DNA of 35,039 nucleotides from an uncultured Anaerotignum sp. GTDB taxonomy: Bacteria > Bacillota > Clostridia > Lachnospirales > Anaerotignaceae. The notes beneath the pieces are model-generated. The model worked only from the letters and a program-made list of their open reading frames with translations, searched no databases and was not told where the DNA came from. Shown piece after piece: positions 29,455 through 35,039 of this stretch (within the stretch, counting starts at the first letter, position 1; each line of letters starts with the position of its first letter). The stretch lies in assembly GCA_910578425.1 (NCBI GenBank), contig CAJTQX010000028.1, forward strand, positions 1 to 35,039, in the 5' to 3' direction. A program made the position numbers and the translations under genes.

Positions 29455-30300
29455 ATGAAGCTGGAATATCTGGAAAAAGACGAAATATGGGGAAACGCCC
29501 CCAACAGGCCCGACCTTGTGGCGGAACTTGTGCAGGGAAAGCGCGGAAAGCTGCTTGTTACCATTTACCGCACAGGCGGCGAAGGCCCGCACCCTACAGT
29601 ACTGCTTTCGCATGGCTTTCCTGGCGTAGAGAAAAATTTTGACCTGGCGCAGGCTCTCAGGCGCATTGGATTTCACGTTGTCGCATATCATTACAGCGGC
29701 AGTTGGAACAGCGACGGGGACTATGCCTTTGCTCATGATATTGAAGATGGCAAAAGCGTGCTGGATTTCATACTGCAAAACGACACGCTGGGTTTTGATA
29801 AAAACAGGATTTTCGCAGCCGGCCAGAGTGTCGGCGGGTTTGTGACCACGCATCTTTTTGCCGAACGAAAAGAACTGCGCGCCGCCGCAGTGCTCGCGCC
29901 CTGTGATTTGGGCGAGGCTGCAAAAATGGGAACGGAAACAGAAGCCGGCCGTCTTCTGCTGGAAATACTGGCGGACGGCGCGCCCTGGCTGAACGGCACA
30001 GACGCCGCAATTCTTCTGAAAGAAATACAGGAACATACTGAGGATTTCCGCATCTGCAATTTAGCGGAAAAAATGGCAGACAGGCCGCTGCTCTGCATCG
30101 GTGCAGGGCTGGACGAATGTTGTCCGCCATCGGCACACTGCCTGCCCTGGGTAAACTCCGTACAGGCTGCGGGCGGAGCCATACGCTATGAAGAAATGCA
30201 GACAGACCATTCCTTCAGCGATATGCGGCTGGAAATGATACGCCGGACAGCCGTATTCCTTGCAGAAGAATGTGAAAAAGCTGCCCCTGTCGTAAAATAA
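29455..30300 (+). CDS. Alpha/beta hydrolase
   Basis: The 281-residue protein has the alpha/beta hydrolase fold: oxyanion strand TVLLSHGFPGVEKN, nucleophile elbow AAGQSVGGFV (G-x-S-x-G), acid loop IGAGLDECCPP and catalytic His in QTDHSFSD. It lacks a signal peptide, so it is cytoplasmic. It is probably an esterase or acyl-peptide hydrolase-like peptidase; substrate unknown. GGAGG lies 8 nt before the ATG at 29455; the open frame upstream includes the leader hairpin and is rejected. Confidence 0.92.
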   Translation: MKLEYLEKDEIWGNAPNRPDLVAELVQGKRGKLLVTIYRTGGEGPHPTVLLSHGFPGVEKNFDLAQALRRIGFHVVAYHYSGSWNSDGDYAFAHDIEDGKSVLDFILQNDTLGFDKNRIFAAGQSVGGFVTTHLFAERKELRAAAVLAPCDLGEAAKMGTETEAGRLLLEILADGAPWLNGTDAAILLKEIQEHTEDFRICNLAEKMADRPLLCIGAGLDECCPPSAHCLPWVNSVQAAGGAIRYEEMQTDHSFSDMRLEMIRRTAVFLAEECEKAAPVVK

Positions 30301-30314
30301 AAATCTTGCACAGC

Positions 30315-30358
30315 AAAAAACGGCTGTACCAAAATCACTTCTGGCACAGCCGTTTTTT
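30315..30358. terminator. Bidirectional terminator between the hydrolase gene and dnaB
   Basis: AAAAAACGGCTGT (30315-30327) pairs with ACAGCCGTTTTTT (30346-30358); the stem has A/T runs on both sides, so it works on either strand. Confidence 0.9.
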
Positions 30359-30372
30359 ACTCGAAACGCCGT

Positions 30373-31722
30373 TTAATATCTTTTCAGGAAATTCCCAAAC
30401 TTTGTAAACTGCCCCATCCACGTCAGGTCTACCGTTCCCGTCGGGCCGTTCCTCTGCTTGGCAATAATCAATTCCGCCTGATTTTTCTTCTCCGAATCCG
30501 GAAAATAGTATTCATCTCGGTATAAAAAAGCCACAACATCCGCGTCCTGCTCAATCGCTCCGGATTCACGCAGGTCCGAAAGCATTGGTCTATGGTCGGC
30601 ACGCTGTTCGCACGCTCGGCTCAGCTGGCTCAGCGCGATCACAGGAGCCTCCATTTCTCTTGCAATGGCTTTCAGCGAACGTGAAATTTCCGAAATCTCC
30701 TGCTGTCTGGAATCTGTGCGGCCATCGCCGCTCATTAACTGCAAGTAGTCAATCACAATCAGTCCCAGCCCTTTTTCCACTTTCAGTCTGCGGCATTTGG
30801 AGCGCACCTCCATGGGCGTCACGCCCGGTGTATCGTCTATGTAGATAGGAGCCTGTGAAAGCGGTCCCATTGCCCTGATCAGGTCTGTCCAATCACCGTC
30901 CGCCAGTTCACCCGTCCGCAGCTTCTGCGCGTCCAGCATGGCTTCGGAGCAAAGCATACGGTTCACCAGTTGTTCCCGGCTCATTTCCAGCGAAAATACC
31001 GCCGTTGGCACATTTCCGCGTATCGCCGCATTCTGCACGATATTCAGCGCAAACGCCGTTTTCCCCATAGAAGGACGCGCCGCCAGCAGCACAAGGTCTG
31101 ATTTTTGAAGTCCTGCCGTTTTCGCGTCAAAATCCACAAAGCCTGTTGCAACGCCCGTCAGCTTGCCCTTTGAACGGTAAATATCCTCAATCTTTTCAAT
31201 CGCATCCACAGCGATATCCCTGATATGGTGGAACTGTTCGGAATGGCGTTTCTGCATGATGTCAAAAATGCCCTTTTCCGCCGTATCCATGATGGTATTG
31301 ACAGACTGCTTGCCTTCATAACTCATCTGGGAAACATCGCCGGACATACGGATCAGTTGGCGCAGTATGGATTTTTCCTCCACAATAGCGGCATAATGCT
31401 GAACATTGACAGAACTGCCTACCGCGCAGGAAACAGTTGCCAAAAACGGCAGACCGCCGATCTGCTCGAACACGCCTTTTTCTTCGAGTTTATTTTTCAC
31501 CGTTATCACATCAATCGGCGCGCCGGTATGATAAAGCTCCTCCGCCGCTTCAAACACCATACGGTGGTCAGGGCGGTAGAAGTCCGCGCCTGACAGTATT
31601 TCCAGCGCGGTCGACGCCGCTTCCCTGTCCAGAAACATAGAGCCGAGCACAGCCTGCTCCGCCGTTATATCGTTCGGCGGCGCGCCGCGGAAGTATTCGT
31701 TTTGTCTTTCGTCCTGCTCCAT
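30373..31722 (-). CDS. dnaB: Replicative DNA helicase
   Basis: The 449-residue protein (DnaC in Bacillus naming) has the N-terminal primase-interaction domain (PPNDITAEQAVLGSMFLDRE), the RecA-like domain with Walker A ARPSMGKTAFALN, Walker B GLIVIDYLQLM, and the C-terminal arginine-finger segment (AFLYRDEYYFP...AKQRNGPTGTV). It unwinds DNA at the replication fork as a hexamer. The ATG at 31722 is preferred over a GTG three codons earlier, whose AAAGG would be only 2 nt away. The order gdpP-rplI-dnaB is conserved in Firmicutes. Confidence 0.97.
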   Translation of the reverse strand: MEQDERQNEYFRGAPPNDITAEQAVLGSMFLDREAASTALEILSGADFYRPDHRMVFEAAEELYHTGAPIDVITVKNKLEEKGVFEQIGGLPFLATVSCAVGSSVNVQHYAAIVEEKSILRQLIRMSGDVSQMSYEGKQSVNTIMDTAEKGIFDIMQKRHSEQFHHIRDIAVDAIEKIEDIYRSKGKLTGVATGFVDFDAKTAGLQKSDLVLLAARPSMGKTAFALNIVQNAAIRGNVPTAVFSLEMSREQLVNRMLCSEAMLDAQKLRTGELADGDWTDLIRAMGPLSQAPIYIDDTPGVTPMEVRSKCRRLKVEKGLGLIVIDYLQLMSGDGRTDSRQQEISEISRSLKAIAREMEAPVIALSQLSRACEQRADHRPMLSDLRESGAIEQDADVVAFLYRDEYYFPDSEKKNQAELIIAKQRNGPTGTVDLTWMGQFTKFGNFLKRY

Positions 31723-31751
31723 GAATCTCACTGCCTTTCTGAAAAGATAAA

Positions 31752-31831
31752 AACCTTGAGGGCTTTGCCCTCAAACTCCCACAAGGGACGTCGTCCCTTG
31801 ACCCATTTGCCGCCGCATTTTATACGGCGGG
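31752..31831 (+). repeat. Dispersed three-hairpin repeat, copy 2
   Basis: Successive hairpins are GAGGGC-TTT-GCCCTC, CAAGGGACGTCGTCCCTTG and CGCCG...CGGCG. The motif order and the ACCTT...CCCTTGACCC frame match copy 1 at 17421. Confidence 0.6.
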
Positions 31832-31857
31832 ACAAAACAGGAAAGTAACCTTCCATT

Positions 31858-31955
31858 CATTCCCCGCAAAACGTAGTTTTGCGAAATAAAGTTTGGGGTC
31901 AAGCCCTTTTCCAAAGGGCTTGCGGTGGTTTGGAGGCAGTGCCTCCAGGGTCTTT
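31858..31955 (-). repeat. Dispersed three-hairpin repeat, copy 3 (inverted)
   Basis: Read on the - strand it gives GGAGGCACTGCCTCC, CAAGCCCTTTGGAAAAGGGCTTG, ACCCCAAAC and GCAAAACTACGTTTTGCGGGG, the same three hairpins as copies 1 and 2. It begins 5 bp after the rplI stop and probably also works as its terminator. Confidence 0.6.
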
Positions 31956-31959
31956 CTCC

Positions 31960-32406
31960 TCACGCTTCTTCGATCTTGATCGTCACTTCCGCGGAAACCT
32001 TCGGGTGCAGTTTCACAACAGCTGTCCGTTCGCCTACCATCTTGATCGGGTCGCCGATGGAAACCTTCTTCTTGTCGATCTCCAGCTTCGTCTGCTCCAC
32101 AATTGCGTCAGCAACCTCCTTGTTTGTCACAGAGCCGAACAGCTTCCCATTGCCGCCTGTTTTTACCTTGATGGTAACAACCTTATCCTTCAGTGCCGCT
32201 GCCGTTTCCTGCGCTTTTTCCAGCTCCTCCTGACGGCGTTTCGCGTCCGCTTTCTGTTTCAGTTCATAATCGTTCAGATTAGACTTCGTTGCTTCCACAG
32301 CCAGTTTTTTAGGCAGCAGAAAATTCTTCGCGTAGCCCTCGCTGGCATTGATCAGATCGCCTTTTTTTCCAACGCTTTTCACGTCCTCCAACAAAATCAG
32401 TTTCAT
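31960..32406 (-). CDS. rplI: 50S ribosomal protein L9
   Basis: The 148-residue protein starts MKLILLEDVKSVGKKGDLI and contains the L9 signature SEGYAKNFLLPKKLAVEAT, followed by the long connecting helix (LKQKADAKRRQEELEKAQE) and the C-terminal domain (GKLFGSVTNKEVADAI). GGAGGAATTGAC precedes the ATG. It is the middle gene of gdpP-rplI-dnaB. Confidence 0.98.
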   Translation of the reverse strand: MKLILLEDVKSVGKKGDLINASEGYAKNFLLPKKLAVEATKSNLNDYELKQKADAKRRQEELEKAQETAAALKDKVVTIKVKTGGNGKLFGSVTNKEVADAIVEQTKLEIDKKKVSIGDPIKMVGERTAVVKLHPKVSAEVTIKIEEA

Positions 32407-32553
32407 GTCAATTCCTCCTCCGAATATTTTTCACCCTGACGGGAGATTCCCCGCCAGCGTAAATTGGCTAAACCCTGCCGGAAACTCTCCGCAGGCCATA
32501 TTTTGCCGCATCGCGTTCCATTTCTAAGCCGCAGGAAAATACATGCAGCGGCC

Positions 32554-34527
32554 TCAAATGGACTCCTCCTTCAAATATTCCTCAATCGCGCCGCGGATTT
32601 TTTCTTTTGCCTCCTCCAGCGTGCAGTCCTTAAGCTGTGCGCCGGAAACGGTGAAATGCCCGCCGCCGCCCAGCTTTTCCATGATTCTCTGCACATTGAT
32701 CTCCCCGAAGCTGCGCGCGCTGATATAGATCATATCGCCCACCTTGCAGCAGACGAACGACGCCTTAATTCCCGTTACATTCATCAAATCATCTGCCGCC
32801 TGCGCCGCCGTCAGCGCGGAATTTTCCACATTGGACGGGCAAACGGAAATCGCGATATTTTCCATAAAAATCTCCGCGTCCCGCACAGCAGTTGCCTTTG
32901 CCTTATAGGTATCCATATCGTTCTGGAACAGCAGGCGCACGCGTATGCTGTCCGCGCCGTTGCGCCGCAGGAAACCTGCCGCTTCAAACGTGATTGCACC
33001 CGTTTTCACGCAGAAATTTTTAGTGTCTACCGTAATACCCGCAAGAAGCGCGTCAGCCTCAATCGGTTTCAGCTTGATTTTCTTGCCGATATGCTGGATC
33101 ATTTCCGTTACCAGCTCCGCCGTTGACGATGCGTAAGGCTCATGATAAATCAGCACCGCCTGCTCAATGAAATCCGTTGTGCTTTTTCTGTGGTGGTCAA
33201 ACAGCACAATTTTTTTCGCCGCCGCCAGCACCTGCGGCCCCTCCACCATACTGCTCCGGTGGGTATCTACCACAATGACAAGCGTTTTTTCCTCCATCAG
33301 CTTCACAGCGTCCGCATCCTTCACCAGACGCGACTCATAATGCCCCGCCTGCGCCATATTTTCATACAGACGCTCTATCCCTACGCCGATTTCATTCATA
33401 ACAATCCGGCATTTTTTGCCCATCGCCTCAGCAATGGCGCAGATGCCCATGCAGGAACCCAGGCTGTCCAGATCCGCATGGCGATGTCCCATCACGAGGA
33501 TATCGGACGCTTCGCCCATCAGCTCCCAAAGCGCGTCAGCCTTTACGCGCGCGCGGATACGGGCATTCCGTCCCATCTCTCCGGCTTTCCCGCCGTAGAA
33601 AAGATATTTTTCGCCTTCCTTAATCAGCACCTGATCGCCGCCGCGTCCCAGTGCCAGGTCAAGAGCGGCTTTCGCGTTGCGCATTGCCGTTTCCAACGAA
33701 CCGCCGCCCACGCCAATGCCCATGCTCATCGTCACAGGAATATGTTCGCCCACGCTGATCTCACGCAGTACGTTCAAAATGTCAAACTTCCGCTCTTTCA
33801 GCTTTTCCAGCATACCATTGGAGAGCAGGAGGATATACCTGTCCTTTTCCAGCTTTTTCACAACGCCGTCCAGCTCCTGCGCAAACTGGTTCAGCTTTCT
33901 GTCTACAACCGCAGAAAGAATCGGCACCCTGTCTTCGTCCAGGCCATCTGCAACCTCCTCATAGTTATCCAGAAAAATCATGCCAACAACCGTTTCGCTG
34001 TCCGCAAGCTTCCGTTCCAGTGCGTACTGCGCCGTTACGTCTGCCAGCGTCAGCGTCAGCACTGTACCGACCGCGCCGTTTTCCTCCGTCACGTCACAGT
34101 TTTCAAGTTCTGCCTCATAAAATTTCCCGCCGATTTCCAGCTCTATCCTTCCGCCCTTGCCCTTCTTCTTCATGATCTGCTCCAGGGTGCGGTTCATCTG
34201 TTCCCGTTCCGGAAGCACCTCCGCGAATTTCTCGTTGCACATCAGCAGATGACCGCGCACATCCAGCACGGCATAAGGAATCGGCAGATTTTTAGGGATA
34301 GAAAAATTTTCTCTGAGCACATCGGTATCCACAAAGGAACCGTCCTGCTCTCCCGAATCCCCCTGCGCGCTTTCCCCAGAAAAGGGCCAGCCAAAAAAAG
34401 CGGCAAACGCCCCGATGACCGCGCCAAAGCCCAGCCTTACGTCAAAAATAAAGCAGACACACACAACAATCGCGCTGATCGCTGTGCGGACAAGCCCGCT
34501 TTCCGTTTTTTTCCCGAATTGTTCCAT
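32554..34527 (-). CDS. gdpP: c-di-AMP phosphodiesterase GdpP (YybT type)
   Basis: The 657-residue protein has two N-terminal membrane helices (about residues 12-50), a PAS-like domain (IPYAVLDVRGHLLMCNEKF), a degenerate GGDEF domain (about 165-300, without an intact GGDEF motif; SMGIGVGGGSLETAMRNA near its end) and a DHH/DHHA1 phosphodiesterase domain with GHRHADLDSLGSC, VVDTHRSS, FDHHRKST and GGGGHFTVSGAQ. It hydrolyses c-di-AMP to pApA at the membrane and so affects potassium and cell-wall homeostasis. The ATG at 34527 has GGAGG 6 nt upstream and gives the family length; a TTG 6 codons earlier overlaps the Shine-Dalgarno sequence. Confidence 0.96.
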   Translation of the reverse strand: MEQFGKKTESGLVRTAISAIVVCVCFIFDVRLGFGAVIGAFAAFFGWPFSGESAQGDSGEQDGSFVDTDVLRENFSIPKNLPIPYAVLDVRGHLLMCNEKFAEVLPEREQMNRTLEQIMKKKGKGGRIELEIGGKFYEAELENCDVTEENGAVGTVLTLTLADVTAQYALERKLADSETVVGMIFLDNYEEVADGLDEDRVPILSAVVDRKLNQFAQELDGVVKKLEKDRYILLLSNGMLEKLKERKFDILNVLREISVGEHIPVTMSMGIGVGGGSLETAMRNAKAALDLALGRGGDQVLIKEGEKYLFYGGKAGEMGRNARIRARVKADALWELMGEASDILVMGHRHADLDSLGSCMGICAIAEAMGKKCRIVMNEIGVGIERLYENMAQAGHYESRLVKDADAVKLMEEKTLVIVVDTHRSSMVEGPQVLAAAKKIVLFDHHRKSTTDFIEQAVLIYHEPYASSTAELVTEMIQHIGKKIKLKPIEADALLAGITVDTKNFCVKTGAITFEAAGFLRRNGADSIRVRLLFQNDMDTYKAKATAVRDAEIFMENIAISVCPSNVENSALTAAQAADDLMNVTGIKASFVCCKVGDMIYISARSFGEINVQRIMEKLGGGGHFTVSGAQLKDCTLEEAKEKIRGAIEEYLKEESI

Positions 34528-34541
34528 CTCAGCCTCCGTTA

Positions 34542-34847
34542 TCAAGCTTGCTCCAGCTCATGCAGCAGCTCAAGCAGCGCGCTTTTCCATTCGCCCTGTT
34601 CTTCCTCCAAAAGCCCCAGTTTGATATTTGCCGCAGCCTTCCTGTCCATCGCCGCGCGCGAAATGCCCAGCCGCGCCGCCATCAGGTAAAGGAGCACTTC
34701 CATGCGTGCCAGGATTTCTGTTTTTTCCACCTTTGGAGCATTCTGCTGCATGGCGGTAAAAAAATCCGAAAGCACAGCCAGCATCTGACACTGCAAATTT
34801 TCTGTCATTCTGATATTCTTCGCAACGTCGAAGTCCTTGCCAACCAT
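34542..34847 (-). CDS. MazG-like family protein
   Basis: The 101-residue all-helical protein matches the short MazG-like family found next to gdpP in Clostridia (start DFDVAKNIRMTENLQCQMLA, then EILARMEVLLYLMAARLGIS). The divalent-metal E-x-x-E motifs of true MazG pyrophosphohydrolases are only partly visible, so the enzymatic activity is uncertain. It ends 14 nt before the gdpP ATG and is the first gene of the operon. Confidence 0.8.
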   Translation of the reverse strand: MVGKDFDVAKNIRMTENLQCQMLAVLSDFFTAMQQNAPKVEKTEILARMEVLLYLMAARLGISRAAMDRKAAANIKLGLLEEEQGEWKSALLELLHELEQA

Positions 34848-34925
34848 TCTTCCCGCCTCCTGTCAAATCACGCCCCGCCCACGGAGCATCTTCCCCGCAG
34901 ACAGGGGTATTATTGATAATGATAT

Positions 34926-34954
34926 AGTATAGCATAAATTTCATGAAGCTACAA
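34926..34954 (-). promoter_or_regulatory. Promoter of the MazG-like-gdpP-rplI-dnaB operon
   Basis: TTGTAG (34949-34954) and TATACT (34926-34931) are spaced by 17 nt on the - strand, about 80 nt before the MazG-like start. Confidence 0.65.
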
Positions 34955-34969
34955 CGAAAATTCGTTTTT

Positions 34970-34999
34970 TTGCCCCTGCTCGGGCTGTAGAGTTACAAT
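34970..34999 (+). promoter_or_regulatory. Possible divergent promoter at the window end
   Basis: TTGCCC (34970-34975) and TACAAT (34994-34999) have an 18-nt spacer. A downstream + strand gene would begin beyond the window edge. Confidence 0.4.
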
Positions 35000-35039
35000 A
35001 CATATTGGACAACAAGGAAAGAAAAAGCTAGAAGGATGA

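Noticed and set aside
28918..30036. 372-codon - strand ORF across the RNHCP and hydrolase genes
   Set aside because: Composed of antisense of two well-supported + strand genes.
33142..34689. 515-codon + strand ORF opposite gdpP
   Set aside because: Antisense shadow; all motifs in the region belong to GdpP on the - strand.
1..35039. CRISPR arrays
   Set aside because: No regularly spaced direct repeats with unique spacers were seen; the repeats present are hairpin elements and short iterons.

Overview
The window reads as a Firmicutes chromosome of the class Clostridia, most likely a Lachnospirales-type gut anaerobe. The gdpP-rplI-dnaB order, the fused cobA-hemD gene, BioY, LonB, RimO and the Shine-Dalgarno sequences (AGGAGG-like, usually 6-9 nt from the start) all fit this. 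The genus is an inference. Several intergenic repeats recur within the window, which suggests a genome rich in small dispersed hairpin elements.

Region 1 (1 to about 8590) is the right-hand part of an integrated mobilisable element abutting the 3' end of guaA. Reading inward from guaA it holds paired GTACCCA sites, an XRE regulator on the + strand, then on the - strand xis and int (ATGA overlap), a MobC-like protein, a CHC2 primase, a VapE-type helicase, a ParM/ParR-like segregation pair flanked by two repeat clusters, a MobV-type relaxase with a hairpin-rich candidate oriT, and TnpV. At the left edge is a small HTH protein directly upstream of a truncated gene resembling a restriction-modification enzyme. 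No conjugation machinery is visible, so the visible part looks like an integrative mobilisable element with replication and segregation functions and probable restriction-modification cargo.

Region 2 (8640 to 19140) is core chromosome, all on the - strand: guaA, a 43-residue membrane ORF, mgtE behind a long leader (promoter, short ORF, terminator), a TIM-barrel protein, the siroheme/tetrapyrrole operon hemA-precorrin-2 dehydrogenase-hemC-cobA/hemD, and a siroheme [4Fe-4S] sulfite/nitrite reductase that would use its product. A tRNA-Pro(AGG) gene lies next to a relic of a tyrosine integrase and a short direct repeat of its own T-arm, suggesting an old integration scar.

Region 3 (19300 to 28090) contains ridA, three + strand genes of unknown function (one DUF6194-like, one HEAT-like), lonB, a zinc-ribbon membrane protein with an acidic tyrosine-rich tail, bioY under an apparent BirA operator, and the rimO-pgsA-EamA operon.

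Region 4 (28090 to 35039) begins with about 790 nt of mosaic hairpin repeats that include a promoter-to-terminator unit without a convincing gene. It continues with an RNHCP-domain protein, an alpha/beta hydrolase and the conserved operon MazG-like-gdpP-rplI-dnaB on the - strand. Two inverted copies of a three-hairpin repeat sit between rplI and dnaB, and a third copy precedes hemA.
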